NCBI GenBank assembly: GCA_004213175.1
Contig: SHAT01000011.1
Span: forward strand, 1 to 51,569
Direction: 5' to 3'
DNA: 51,569 nucleotides
Origin: Pseudomonadota bacterium
GTDB taxonomy: Bacteria > SAR324 > NAC60-12
In this document: one piece after another, positions 35,463-45,506 of the stretch
How the letters are laid out: each line of letters opens with the position of its first letter
Position numbering within the stretch: the stretch's first letter is position 1
Notes under the pieces: model-generated
Databases searched by the model: none
Seen by the model: only the letters and a program-made list of their open reading frames with translations
Told to the model about the DNA's origin: nothing
Translations under genes and position numbers: made by a program

Positions 35463-36536
35463 TTACGATTCAAGTTTTCGTACTCTCTCAAAAAGTTCGC
35501 CTAAGCGGTTAATGAGCGATTGAAGATGTTTCCACTGACTAACAGGTCTCCCAGGCATTCCTCCAATGACCTCTTTGTCCAAAGTGTTTGCTGTGATCAC
35601 TGCCCGTGCAATCGCGGTAACGTTATTACCAACATTTACATTATCTCTGATTCCGGACTGTCCCCCCATAATTAAATGATTGCCGGTCTTAACACTGCCT
35701 CCTAATGCTGATTGCGCTGATATAAGAGATTGTTCACCAAGTTGGACATTGTGTGCAATCTGCACCTGATTGTCGATTTTGCATCCTTGCTTGATTGTCG
35801 TTGTACGAAAACGAGCCCGGTCAATGGTAGTGCACGCGCCAATTTCAACATCGTCTTCAAGATGGACATTTCCAACTTGAGGGATTTTCTGGTTGATGCC
35901 TTTACGTTGAAAATAACCATGACCGTCTGCACCAATCACTGCTCCTGACTGCAGAATAACTCTGTCACCAATTTCGGTTTTTTCCTGAACCACCACGTTT
36001 GGATAAAAAATGCAATCGGCGCCAATAACAACATCGGACATTATTACTGTACCTGCATGTAGTATTGTATTTTCGTCAATCCGCACGCCATCATAAATCA
36101 CAACTTTAGGTCCGACTATCACATTCTTGCCGAGTTTTGCACTTTTGCTGACAACCGCGCTAGAATGAATTCCGGACTTCTTGGTGAGTCCTAGAATTTT
36201 AAGTTCAGTAGTGTTCAGTATTTTTGTGGCTGCCACATGGGTAGCCAGCGGATCAGAAGAAATCAGTATGTTTTGTCCCTGATATTTAACTTCGGACGAA
36301 ACAACTAGCGCAACCTGGCTCGAATTAATCTCATCTACTGTGTTATCAACTTGTCTTGACATACCAGCAGGAGTTGGCACACTGTTTAATCCTCCTGGAC
36401 TAGTAAGATATGCAAGTCCGCCGGGTTGCAGTGAGTCAAGTCCACAAACATGTGTAATTTGTAAATCTCCGTTTCCGGAAAATTCAACCTTAAGCTTTTT
36501 TGCAAGCTCTTTTAGGGAAATTGATTTAACAGTCAT
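35463..36536 (-). CDS. lpxD: UDP-3-O-acylglucosamine N-acyltransferase LpxD
   Basis: 357 residues from the ATG at 36536, chosen because GGATGAG lies just upstream and because the protein then starts in register with known LpxD (an ATG at 36554 lies inside moeA). The N-terminal uridine-binding domain (SLKELAKKLKVEFSG) is followed by hexapeptide beta-helix repeats with the catalytic His in QIAHNVQLGE and a second His in GADGHGYF. It adds the N-linked acyl chain in lipid A synthesis. No lpxA or fabZ neighbour. Confidence 0.92.
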   Translation of the reverse strand: MTVKSISLKELAKKLKVEFSGNGDLQITHVCGLDSLQPGGLAYLTSPGGLNSVPTPAGMSRQVDNTVDEINSSQVALVVSSEVKYQGQNILISSDPLATHVAATKILNTTELKILGLTKKSGIHSSAVVSKSAKLGKNVIVGPKVVIYDGVRIDENTILHAGTVIMSDVVIGADCIFYPNVVVQEKTEIGDRVILQSGAVIGADGHGYFQRKGINQKIPQVGNVHLEDDVEIGACTTIDRARFRTTTIKQGCKIDNQVQIAHNVQLGEQSLISAQSALGGSVKTGNHLIMGGQSGIRDNVNVGNNVTAIARAVITANTLDKEVIGGMPGRPVSQWKHLQSLINRLGELFERVRKLES

Positions 36537-36540
36537 AATC

Positions 36541-37761
36541 TCATCCAATTTCATTTTGAAGAGGTCGTACAGAAACTTGACATCCTTTTGGAATACTCGG
36601 TGAATTTGGCTCCACCCTAATCAGGGCGTTTGCCTCCACTAGCGAACCAATGCTATTTGAGCTCTGGTAATCAAGTGGAATCACATGTTTTTCCCCATTT
36701 TTCTCGTAAAGTTGGCCGCGCATGAAATGCAGGCGTTTAAAGGTTTTCAAAATGTCATCATCTAGTTTTGCTTTAACCATTCCTTTTTCTACAATTCGTC
36801 GACCCATCAGTTTGCGTAATGTAGGACGTACAAATTCTTCAAACAAAACGTAGCTGGAAGCGGGATTTCCTGGAAGCCCAAAAACCAGAGTTTTACCACG
36901 CCGACCGAAAAAAAGTGGTTTTCCGGGTTTGAATTTTATTTTCCAGAAAATTTGCTCGACCCCCATTTCTATTAAAAGGGGTTTGGTAAAATCTTTGTCA
37001 CCTACAGACATTCCACCGGAAATCAATGCCACATCAGCTTGTAGTGCTTCTTCAAACTCATTTTTTAGGGTTTCTGGAGTATCAGGAACCATTGACATTT
37101 TTACAATTTTACAGGATTCCTGTTTAACCATTCCAGCAAGCATATAACGATTAGATTCTCTGATTTGTCCATTTTTAAGGGTTTGTTTTACGTCAACCAA
37201 TTCATTTCCGGTAGAAACGATGCTTATTTTCGGTACGCGCCGGACTGGAACTTCAGCAAACCCAAAAGTTGCCAGTACCGCCAATTGTGCTGGGCCGATG
37301 ACAGTTCCTAAGGGAATAACAGTCTGCCCTTCTACGATGTCTTCTCCGTAAAATCGGATATTTTCCGATTTTGGAATCGCTTGGAAGAAGAGCACATTGG
37401 AATCTTCTAGTTCAATATCTTCCTTCATCACGGTCGTATCTGCACCCCGAGGAAGTGGAGCACCTGTAGCAATTTGTATACATTGTCCGGAAACGATCCG
37501 CTCTTCTCCGCTATCGCCGGCGGAAATATAACCCAGTTTTTTGAGACGCACCGGATTTTCCATTGAAGCGTCTGACAGATCCGCAGCTTGCACAGCATAT
37601 CCATCGACAGCGGAATTGTCGAATAAAGGTATTCCATAGGGGGCTAAGACATCTTTAGAGAGCGCCAGCCCTTGAGATTCTGCTATAGGACACAGAGATT
37701 TTTCAAGAGGTATAACATTCTTAAATACCAATGCTCTGGCGCCTTCATAATCCAACATCAC
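36541..37761 (-). CDS. moeA: molybdopterin molybdenumtransferase MoeA
   Basis: 406 residues. Hallmarks are DNSAVDGYAV near residue 48, the ATGAPLPRGAD segment, GQIRESN, the nucleotide-binding ISGGMSVGDKDF and VFGLPGNPASS. MoeA inserts molybdate into molybdopterin-AMP to give Mo cofactor. The AGGA ribosome site precedes the ATG at 37761. lpxD follows 4 bp after its stop, so the two likely share a transcript although pathways differ. No other Mo-cofactor genes appear nearby. Confidence 0.93.
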   Translation of the reverse strand: MMLDYEGARALVFKNVIPLEKSLCPIAESQGLALSKDVLAPYGIPLFDNSAVDGYAVQAADLSDASMENPVRLKKLGYISAGDSGEERIVSGQCIQIATGAPLPRGADTTVMKEDIELEDSNVLFFQAIPKSENIRFYGEDIVEGQTVIPLGTVIGPAQLAVLATFGFAEVPVRRVPKISIVSTGNELVDVKQTLKNGQIRESNRYMLAGMVKQESCKIVKMSMVPDTPETLKNEFEEALQADVALISGGMSVGDKDFTKPLLIEMGVEQIFWKIKFKPGKPLFFGRRGKTLVFGLPGNPASSYVLFEEFVRPTLRKLMGRRIVEKGMVKAKLDDDILKTFKRLHFMRGQLYEKNGEKHVIPLDYQSSNSIGSLVEANALIRVEPNSPSIPKGCQVSVRPLQNEIG

Positions 37762-38235
37762 TTCCTATATTGTGTATTAGTGAAATTTGGGTTGCAAAGA
37801 AAAAACCAATTTTAAATCGTTTTTTTGTATCTGCTGATTCATAGAAAACCTGATTAAAAAATTCTTAAATCCGATTGAACACTCCTGACGGGATCCATTT
37901 TCTTTTTTTAGCCAAAAATACTTTTTTATTTTATATTATGGGGAGTCTTTTGTGGATTTTTAAATACTTTAAAAATTTATCATACTTATTTTTTACAAAA
38001 CAAAAAAGTCTCTTGTTCTATTTTTATTTAACATATGAGCTTACCTGAAAACTTGTAAGAGTTTCACTGCAATGCTATTATTTTTCGTTTCTTAGATTTC
38101 AATGGATGTATACTTTTATTTAACACAATAGTATTTTCTTGTTTTAGCAGTGATAATTCATGGAGATATATCAAATAGTCTTCACATTGATCCAGAATGA
38201 GCTAGAAAAGGCACGTTACAGTTCAATTCTTACAT
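37762..38235. other. AT-rich intergenic region before tRNA-Ser
   Basis: 474 bp rich in T tracts and A tracts. No ORF with coding character is present; an ATG frame at 38160 reads into the tRNA and is spurious. The tRNA promoter must lie in the last 50 bases. Confidence 0.5.
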
Positions 38236-38324
38236 GGAGAGGTGTCCGAGTGGTTTAAGGTGACAGACTCGAAATCTGTTGTACGTAATGCGTACCGGGG
38301 GTTCGAATCCCTCCCTCTCCGCCA
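38236..38324 (+). tRNA. tRNA-Ser (anticodon CGA)
   Basis: 89 nt including an encoded CCA. The acceptor arm is GGAGAGG with CCTCTCC, followed by G and CCA. The anticodon loop ACTCGAAAT gives anticodon CGA (UCG codons). A long variable arm, as class II tRNAs have, precedes the T arm with GTTCGAATCC. Being serine with a normal 7-bp acceptor stem, it is not the selenocysteine tRNA. Confidence 0.95.
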
Positions 38325-38338
38325 CATCTAGATACTTT

Positions 38339-38390
38339 TATTGTTAATCGTCAAATTTTTTGCCCCCCATTCCTCGTATAATTAACAATA
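38339..38390. repeat. 10-bp perfect inverted repeat
   Basis: TATTGTTAAT (38339-38348) and ATTAACAATA (38381-38390) flank 32 bp, between the tRNA and the first of the paired exported-protein genes, 47 bp before its ATG. It could be an operator for a dimeric or looping regulator, or a hairpin ending the tRNA transcript; no T-tract follows the right arm. Confidence 0.45.
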
Positions 38391-38436
38391 TAATAAAATT
38401 ATATAATTTAACTGAAAGAACGATTGAAAAGGTGTA

Positions 38437-40089
38437 ATGACTTTTATATCAAATAAGCTATTTCATTTTCGGGTATGTCTATCTTTGCTGATAGGACTAG
38501 TTTTGTATATTCCGGGGCAAGCATATTCATTAGAAATTTATACTTTGGTTGGAGACAATTGTGGGACTGAAACAGGCTTGATCGTTGGAGGAGACGAGAG
38601 ACGAATTTACATGTTAAATGTGGATGGGAGGCTGTCTTCTATAGGTCAGGATGATGTGAGGTTGATACTGGTTTATAATATTCACGATAATCCAATCCCA
38701 ATGGTTGATTTAAATTCGGAACTTGGTAGTTTGCTAAGAGAAGTGGAGCTTTCTGACGTAGAAAAGACAAACTTCATCGGTTGGCCCATCAAATTTATCG
38801 ATCAAGTGATTATATTTTTCGATATAGATGGAAAAACACATTTGGTAGATCTTGAGAAGATTAAAAACTTTTCTGCACCGGAGCAACCATTTAATAAGCG
38901 AAAGGAAATTTCGAATGCCAAACCCACTCAATTTGGTTTGGGGAACAGTTTATCGCAATGCAAAAAAAAAGATGCAGAGGATGGAGTTAAGATGGTCGAA
39001 CCGACTCGGATGTTGGGAGATCGTATCAAGGTTGATAAATTTTTCTCTGAATATGAAAGAGGATTTACTGCATTGAGAAGATTTCAGAAAAAAACTGTAT
39101 TTTACTCCAAACCCTTTTTGTACGAAAAGAGGTCTCGCGTCGGAATAATTTATACGCGTGAGGACTATTTACGGGAAATCACTCCGAGCTTAATCCCATT
39201 TCGATTTCAGTGGTCCAGCGGGAGTCCTTTTGCTTCTCAAGGCGTATATTCAGTCGGAGCGAAAGAACCTGATTATGTGGCATCTGTTGAGCCTCAGTTT
39301 GTTTTGGACGCAAAGGTAAAGACACACTTCATGTCTGCTGCCTTTATTGGGAACGTATTTTGTTTCTCTGCTGGTAATGCATGCGTTATGGATAGAAGAA
39401 GTCTGTATGCTAACTATTTTTCCAAGCTTAGTTCGGATAGCAATGAAATATATCCATTATTTAATTATCTGGCTTTAACCGGTCTAGATTATAAAGAGTA
39501 CTCTATCGCAGGAGGTTTTTATTATCCTGTGTTCGGAATTATCGGGGGTCATAGATTTAGGGAAATTACTTCCAGTCAGGCATCCCCTATTCTTAAGTTT
39601 CAAAGGACAACTCCGGAATCGATGATTCGATTAACCTATTCTCAGACGACTCGAAAGTCGAACTCACCCAAAGACGATCAGGAAATTCAGTTAATATATA
39701 GTCGTGAGCTTTCAGATGCCGCGCAAATAACTTCTGAATCCGCTTCATTGATCGATAATATGTTGGATTATTTTTTGACGACTCATCATTACAGGATGAA
39801 GCTTAATTTCAAAATCTTAGATGGAATCGATTTCGGTATAAATGAAATTTTGTTCCATGGGAAATATGCCGAAACTCAGGGAGGAGAGCGTTATCTGATG
39901 GAGTTCAGGCATGTAATTTCATCGATGGTGGTGAAAAAACAATTTAGCGATTACATAGCATTAACGGGACAATTAAATCATTTTTTACGAACCCATGACT
40001 ACGAAGTTATCAATCTCAACGAAACATCGAACAACCAGGACAAAGAAAACAATGTATCCTTTTCTCTCACAATTGAATTTTTATTGTAG
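38437..40089 (+). CDS. exported protein of unknown function, paralog A
   Basis: 550 residues. The N-terminus has a signal peptide (hydrophobic VCLSLLIGLVLYIPGQAYS, cleavage near residue 30). An N-terminal domain of about 130 residues contains GDNCGTETGLIVGGDERRIYMLNVDGRLSSI, with one Cys. The rest has many alternating strands (DFGINEILFHGKYAE..., ...SLTIEFLL) and ends in Phe-Leu-Leu, as outer-membrane barrels often do. The next gene encodes a similar layout, so these are tandem paralogs. AAAAGGTG precedes the ATG. Function unknown. Confidence 0.7.
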   Translation: MTFISNKLFHFRVCLSLLIGLVLYIPGQAYSLEIYTLVGDNCGTETGLIVGGDERRIYMLNVDGRLSSIGQDDVRLILVYNIHDNPIPMVDLNSELGSLLREVELSDVEKTNFIGWPIKFIDQVIIFFDIDGKTHLVDLEKIKNFSAPEQPFNKRKEISNAKPTQFGLGNSLSQCKKKDAEDGVKMVEPTRMLGDRIKVDKFFSEYERGFTALRRFQKKTVFYSKPFLYEKRSRVGIIYTREDYLREITPSLIPFRFQWSSGSPFASQGVYSVGAKEPDYVASVEPQFVLDAKVKTHFMSAAFIGNVFCFSAGNACVMDRRSLYANYFSKLSSDSNEIYPLFNYLALTGLDYKEYSIAGGFYYPVFGIIGGHRFREITSSQASPILKFQRTTPESMIRLTYSQTTRKSNSPKDDQEIQLIYSRELSDAAQITSESASLIDNMLDYFLTTHHYRMKLNFKILDGIDFGINEILFHGKYAETQGGERYLMEFRHVISSMVVKKQFSDYIALTGQLNHFLRTHDYEVINLNETSNNQDKENNVSFSLTIEFLL

Positions 40090-41686
40090 AAAGGGCATTG
40101 TATTTCTTGCGTTAGCAAGTTTGATGCAAGTGCTCTTTTCTTCGAGTTTGTTGGCTATTCAGTATTCTGCATTTTATACCTCTGCTTGCGAGCGGGAAAT
40201 TGGAATTATTCTGAAGGCAGACGATTCGAAGATTTTTCTCCTCGGTCTCAATGGAAAAATTAAGCAGATACGTCGTTTCGATATTATTTATATGGCATAT
40301 TACCCTGTGGGACAATTGAATATCCCAAAAATAGAAGCTTCGGAGCATATCAATACAACTACGATCAAGACTCTCTATAAAAACCGAGTGACCTTTTTGT
40401 TGGAAGGCTGGATGATCAATTTTTCAGACAATAAAATGTCTTTTTTGACGACTGAAGGAACGGAAACTGTGATCGACAAAAATGTGATATGGGATATTAG
40501 TTTTAAAAAACATGATCAGAAAATTCCCTTCAAGAACAGAGAAGACGAAATACCGATGCGCTTTGTTCATCCATATCCTTTTGCGGGATGTGAAAATGAA
40601 GAGAAAGAGGGCTTACGCCAGATTTTTCCACAGCACTTACTGGAAGATCCCTTGCTTATTAAGGCGGAACTAGACCGTTTGCATCAGGGCTATGAGGCTT
40701 TGGAGGTTAATGTTCGGGAAAAAGTGTTTTATCCGGAGCCTCAGGTTTTTACGAATATCTCCACCCTAAGTATTTGGGGTAATATGAACCTCAGGTACGG
40801 AAGTTCAACGACAAGAAACAGCAGCTTCGTACCGGCGATTAGATCAGAGTTATCGGAAGGATTATATAAATATCAGCGTGTAATTGTAACTGGAACAGCT
40901 CTGATGCCATACAGTGTGCACGAAGAACCACAAACTCAATTTTATTACGCTATGAAATCGGGCTACTTTCATTTTTCTTTAATGTACGACTTAAATCGCT
41001 TTCTTGTTGGAGACAGCCGCTATAAATGGCAAGCCAATGATATCCTAGAGTCGGACTATAGGCAGAACGAAATTTCGCACCTTGGAGCAGGTTTCGATTA
41101 CGGCAACTTTGCTGTTGATTATACGACGGCGTCGATCAACTACGGTGTACGGCACAATGAAGATCATTTTCATTCCGATAGCATGAATTTGAACCGCGGC
41201 TCGATTTATTATCGACATCGACTGTTGGATGTTGAACTATATTTCGGAACAGATGGAAAAAGCGACGAAAAAGAGAGAAAGGAGATTGTAACACCAGACG
41301 ACGCATCTCCCGAAGAGGAAGCCTATTTTGAATATTTAAGACAACAACAGGCACTCGAACCTGAAGTTAAAAAGGACTTTCTCTTTTATCGTTTCAATTT
41401 AAATCTAAAGGATTTCGAAACGATTCATCCCAAATATTCGCTTATATTTCACCGTTTCAATTTCAAAATTGGAGAGAACCGCTCAGGAGCAGGGGCATTC
41501 AAATATTCGGGAAAATCGTTGACCAATGCTCTCTATCTGAGTTCGGAAATCGAAGAGTATGATTTACTCATTAATGGGTTTATATCAATAGAAATGATTG
41601 AAAATGAGAGTGGAATCACGGAATACACAGAGCAACGCAAAGCCAATATTGCTAAGGCCGGAATTAGCCTTGGATTGGTATTTTGA
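40052..41686 (+). CDS. exported protein of unknown function, paralog B
   Basis: 544 residues from the ATG at 40052, which lies 38 bp inside the previous gene; an ATG-less longer frame from 39995 is less likely because the protein would then lack a normal signal peptide. The signal ends near SSSLLA. The N-terminal domain repeats paralog A's pattern (CEREIGIILKADDSKIFLLGLNGKIKQI versus CGTETGLIVGGDERRIYML), and both have a following LDRLHQGYEAL / SEYERGFTAL segment. It ends in a strand-rich part with terminal LGLVF, consistent with a barrel. No function is recognised. Confidence 0.7.
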   Translation: MYPFLSQLNFYCRKGIVFLALASLMQVLFSSSLLAIQYSAFYTSACEREIGIILKADDSKIFLLGLNGKIKQIRRFDIIYMAYYPVGQLNIPKIEASEHINTTTIKTLYKNRVTFLLEGWMINFSDNKMSFLTTEGTETVIDKNVIWDISFKKHDQKIPFKNREDEIPMRFVHPYPFAGCENEEKEGLRQIFPQHLLEDPLLIKAELDRLHQGYEALEVNVREKVFYPEPQVFTNISTLSIWGNMNLRYGSSTTRNSSFVPAIRSELSEGLYKYQRVIVTGTALMPYSVHEEPQTQFYYAMKSGYFHFSLMYDLNRFLVGDSRYKWQANDILESDYRQNEISHLGAGFDYGNFAVDYTTASINYGVRHNEDHFHSDSMNLNRGSIYYRHRLLDVELYFGTDGKSDEKERKEIVTPDDASPEEEAYFEYLRQQQALEPEVKKDFLFYRFNLNLKDFETIHPKYSLIFHRFNFKIGENRSGAGAFKYSGKSLTNALYLSSEIEEYDLLINGFISIEMIENESGITEYTEQRKANIAKAGISLGLVF

Positions 41687-41761
41687 ATTATTTCTTTATT
41701 AAAAAAATCACAGAAATAGTTGCTAACCTATTAGACTTGAATATTTGTTGAGATTTTAAGC

Positions 41762-43300
41762 ATGAACCGTTATGAATTATCAGAACTTTCAGACAAATCC
41801 TATGATGTAATTGTCGTGGGAGCTGGAATAAATGGAGCTGGTGCAGCACAGTATCTGGCTGCTGGAGGATACAAAGTTTTAATTATTGACAAGGGAGATT
41901 TTGCTGGGGGAGCAACTAGCAAATCAAGTCGAATTCTACATTGTGGATTGAGACACTTAGCTCCTGGGAAATCCATTTGGGACTTTGTTGTCCATCCAAG
42001 CAAATTCTTTCTTGCATGCCAAAATGCAAGAAAATCCATGATTGCTCGAAGTGAAATATCATCTTCAATGAAGGAATTAGTTAGGCCTTTCCGATTTTAT
42101 TTTCCCATTTATAATGATGGCCCTTATTTTTCTTGGCAACTCGATTTTGCATTTAAATTATTGAATTTGTTAGGCCCACGGGATAATTCGCTGGATTACC
42201 ATAGGTATTCGGGTAAGAGTTTGCAAGAAATTCCATTCAAAAAATGGTTTCGAGATTCAAACAAACTACAAAGCGTTTCTGTTTTTAAAGATTACCAATT
42301 TATTTCTGCAGAAAGGTTAGTCGTTGATACGATTCGTGATTCTGCGAAGTTGGGAGCAACTGTTCGAAATTATACATTAATGTATAAACCCAAACAATTA
42401 GATGAAGTTTGGGAAGCAACACTTAAGGATGTCTTAACTTCTAAAGAAGTGAATGTAAAAACGAAATTAATTTTGAATGTCACAGGACCGTGGGGCAATT
42501 GGGTTAATCAAATGATGAAACCCGGTATTCCCGACAAAGTAATCGGATTAAAAGGCGCACACATAGTAGTCAAGCTTCCTGAAGAATTTTCTGAGTGTGG
42601 AATAATGGTTATCAACCGGGCAAACGAACCAATGTACATCTTGCCTTGGCATGATATGCACTATATAGGGCTTAACCGAACCCCATATGATGGTGAGCTT
42701 GATGAAGTAAAGGCTACGAAAGATGAAATTGAGTGGCTAATTGGAGAAGTCAATTATGCATTCCCCAAGCTAAATTTTAATCGAGAAGATATTTTGTATT
42801 CGTATGCAGGCATTCAACCAGTTACATTTGACGCAGATGATCCGCAAGGTAGCCGTGAAGTAGTAGTTCATGATTTAGCATCAGAAGGAATTGCAAATGT
42901 TTTGATGCTCACTGGTGGCCCTATATGGGATTACCGGAATATTGCAAAAAAATTGTTGAAAGAAATATCAAGCCGATGTGTTCCAAGTTTGGATAAACAG
43001 AGACCTTCATTTTGTTCAAGCGAAATGACGCAGCTCCTTCGTGAAACGTCACCAACATCTGTTGATATGAAATACTCGGAAAATATAATTAAAAAAATAA
43101 TCTTAGAAGAACAGACTGTTTCTCTAGCAGATATTATGATTCGCAGGACGGGGCTTGGTTGGGCTGCCGATCGAGGGGAAGCAACTGCCGACAAAGTGGC
43201 AACTTTGATGGCAGAACTTAAAGGTTGGGATGAACAGAGAAAAGAGAAAGAGATTCAGTCATTTCACCAGTATATCAAAGAGATGCACCAAGTTCATTAG
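41762..43300 (+). CDS. FAD-dependent glycerol-3-phosphate dehydrogenase-like protein
   Basis: 512 residues. The FAD motif YDVIVVGAGINGAGAAQYLAAGGYKVLIIDKGDFAGGATSKSSR is very close to GlpD, as is HCGLRHL. The C-terminal domain (EQTVSLADIMIRRTGLGWAADRGEATADKVA) is the GlpD C-terminal cap. GlpD oxidises sn-glycerol-3-phosphate at the inner membrane. Length matches. It lies between unknown exported proteins with no glpK or glpF near, so other sugar-alcohol phosphates are possible. Confidence 0.82.
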   Translation: MNRYELSELSDKSYDVIVVGAGINGAGAAQYLAAGGYKVLIIDKGDFAGGATSKSSRILHCGLRHLAPGKSIWDFVVHPSKFFLACQNARKSMIARSEISSSMKELVRPFRFYFPIYNDGPYFSWQLDFAFKLLNLLGPRDNSLDYHRYSGKSLQEIPFKKWFRDSNKLQSVSVFKDYQFISAERLVVDTIRDSAKLGATVRNYTLMYKPKQLDEVWEATLKDVLTSKEVNVKTKLILNVTGPWGNWVNQMMKPGIPDKVIGLKGAHIVVKLPEEFSECGIMVINRANEPMYILPWHDMHYIGLNRTPYDGELDEVKATKDEIEWLIGEVNYAFPKLNFNREDILYSYAGIQPVTFDADDPQGSREVVVHDLASEGIANVLMLTGGPIWDYRNIAKKLLKEISSRCVPSLDKQRPSFCSSEMTQLLRETSPTSVDMKYSENIIKKIILEEQTVSLADIMIRRTGLGWAADRGEATADKVATLMAELKGWDEQRKEKEIQSFHQYIKEMHQVH

Positions 43301-43475
43301 TTATTCTAAAGTTTTTACCCTTCAAGATATAAATAAAGTCACATAACTATAGCTTGAAGGGGGGTAAACTATAAGTGTAAATACTTAAAGTAAAATTATT
43401 ACAAAACAATTCTTTCAAGAAACAAAGTATTTCAGGTCATGGGGAAAAACTCTATGAGAATTGTTGAAAATTATT

Positions 43476-44768
43476 TTAAAGTCTATACGTCCAGGGATAT
43501 TGAATTATGACTGAAAAATTTGGTCCTTCATTACCTGTTGCAAAATCAGCTCGATACAAATTACCAGATCCACTTAAGAATCGGAAACCAGTACCAAATG
43601 AAGTCTTAACTGTTTTACCAAGTTCAGATTTAGTTTCACTGATTGATCCTTGTTCAAAAAATAAAGCTACCTGAAGTTCTTCTACCAAATCCTGAATAAA
43701 AAACAAGTCCAGTTTTTCACCACCTGATGAAGAATAATTCCATCGGAATTCAGCTGCATAATATATGGTATGGGCTCCTTGGAATCTACCCTCAGGGAAT
43801 GACCTCAGCCTGTCTCCTCCACCGAGTGGAAGGGAGGTGCCGTTAGAATTAATAGCTAATTCAGTATTAGCAAGGTTTGTAGCATTTGCCTCACATGCAG
43901 GAGGGTCCGGAGCGTACACGCATAGATTATATCCATTTTTAATTTTTAAAACGTCTAGGTTAGTTTCTCCCTTTTGTGAAACATATGCATCTGATATTTG
44001 GAGGTCAAACACAATTGTGCTTTTTTCAAGAATAGGAATATAAATTTGAAGATCGTTGGTAATTACGTCAAAAGAGGGTTCGGAACTTGTCTTAGCAGTT
44101 TGTCTGTCGACAAATAGGCTATTGCGAATTCCTTTTCTAGGATCTTTGTAATCATCTGTGTAATCTATTCTTGCACTAAGTTCTATTTTATTAGCAATGT
44201 TTATTTCCAGTCCTGGATCGAATGTCGCTACTGTTTCTCCTTGTTTTGTAGGGTCTTCTTCGTCTGGAGCAACAAATTTTTGGAATTTACCACTTTGCTT
44301 GTTATAACCCAATCCTATCTCCAACATTCTATCAAAAAATGTTAATTTAAGTGTTGGTGCATCTAGGTCCCATGAATTCCCAATACCATACTTGAAATCA
44401 TTTTTTGATGTATCCATTCCCCTGGAGCTGTACTGTTGAAGGGCAAATTTGAAACCATGGGCTCGTAAATATTGAAGATAAAGGAGATCTGAGGCTAAAA
44501 ATAATTCATCAAGAAATGTAAATATAAATTCAGCATCTCCAATGCCACCAATTGCAGCAAAATCTGTAGTTGTGTCCGCAATATTTCCAAAATTTCCGAT
44601 AAATAATAACCCCGTGCCTAAACCGGGAAGAGAATAAGGTAATGGTAAAAATAGTTGCCCGTATTGTTTGTTAAATTGCTCCCTCCTACGATCAATTTCA
44701 AACGCATTAACTAAATCAACTATAAAAAAACAGAATAAACATAAGCTTAATAAAAATTTAATTTTCAT
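43476..44768 (-). CDS. outer membrane beta-barrel protein (Omp85/surface-antigen C-terminus)
   Basis: 430 residues with a signal peptide (FLLSLCLFCFFIVDLVNAF). The mature part is strand-rich. The C-terminal third has GGGDRLRSFPEGRFQGAHTIYYAAEFRW, which looks like the RGF/Y region of Omp85 barrels, and the chain ends in an aromatic strand, VIIQYPWTYRL. No POTRA domains are present at this length, so it resembles the barrel-only surface-antigen proteins. It may insert or export substrates; unassigned. Confidence 0.65.
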   Translation of the reverse strand: MKIKFLLSLCLFCFFIVDLVNAFEIDRRREQFNKQYGQLFLPLPYSLPGLGTGLLFIGNFGNIADTTTDFAAIGGIGDAEFIFTFLDELFLASDLLYLQYLRAHGFKFALQQYSSRGMDTSKNDFKYGIGNSWDLDAPTLKLTFFDRMLEIGLGYNKQSGKFQKFVAPDEEDPTKQGETVATFDPGLEINIANKIELSARIDYTDDYKDPRKGIRNSLFVDRQTAKTSSEPSFDVITNDLQIYIPILEKSTIVFDLQISDAYVSQKGETNLDVLKIKNGYNLCVYAPDPPACEANATNLANTELAINSNGTSLPLGGGDRLRSFPEGRFQGAHTIYYAAEFRWNYSSSGGEKLDLFFIQDLVEELQVALFFEQGSISETKSELGKTVKTSFGTGFRFLSGSGNLYRADFATGNEGPNFSVIIQYPWTYRL

Positions 44769-44940
44769 AAAAATACTTTCTACATAGATTATATCGGAAG
44801 GGTTTTTAATATTGTCTCATATTGAAAATATGGGGTAATAATAGTGTACAGTATTACTTCAGTTGTTTGAATAGATATCTGCTAAACTATTATTTTTTTA
44901 CGATCGTAAAATCCTTCAAAAAAATATACAAAATAATGAT

Positions 44941-45447
44941 ATGGAGTGTAATTTGAAATCGGGAGCAATATTTTCATCTTGTAGGAAATATAGATATGCG
45001 CTCTGGCGAAATTGGGATGAAACAAAGCCATGCGTAATGATTATTGGTCTGAATCCATCAACAGCTGATGAAAAAGAAAATGACCCAACAATTGTTCGAT
45101 GCATTAACTTTGCGAAATCATGGGGTTATGGCGGTGTTTGTATGGCTAATCTATTTGCTTTTCGTGCAACACTGCCTATAGAAATGATGGCATCCAAGGA
45201 CCCAATAGGTAAAGAGAATGATGTATGGCTTTATAAATTAGCAAATGAAGCTGCTATTATCGTTGCAGCTTGGGGTAATGATGGAAGTTACTTAAACCGT
45301 TCTGAAGAAATAATGGCTAAACTTTTAAATTTATATTGTATAAAAATGAATAAGTCAGGTGAGCCCGCACATCCTCTATATTTAAAAGCTGACTTAATGC
45401 CTGTGCCAATAAGAAACTTGAGGAGGGTACAGAAATCTTTAATGTAG
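44941..45447 (+). CDS. DUF1643 family protein
   Basis: 168 residues. RKYRYALWRNWDETKPCVMIIGLNPSTADEKENDPTIVRCINFAKSWGYG matches the DUF1643 hallmark (iGlNPStAde..DpTvrRc). The family is common on mobile and phage DNA and has no defined activity. The ATG at 44941 has no strong ribosome site. Divergent from the outer-membrane gene. Confidence 0.85.
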   Translation: MECNLKSGAIFSSCRKYRYALWRNWDETKPCVMIIGLNPSTADEKENDPTIVRCINFAKSWGYGGVCMANLFAFRATLPIEMMASKDPIGKENDVWLYKLANEAAIIVAAWGNDGSYLNRSEEIMAKLLNLYCIKMNKSGEPAHPLYLKADLMPVPIRNLRRVQKSLM

Positions 45448-45506
45448 CTCAAAAATATAAAATTATTGGTTTTATTTGCGGTGATAGATTGTATTTAAAA
45501 GAAGTT

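Noticed and set aside
38160-38270. ATG frame running into tRNA-Ser
   Set aside because: It overlaps the mature tRNA and has no coding character.
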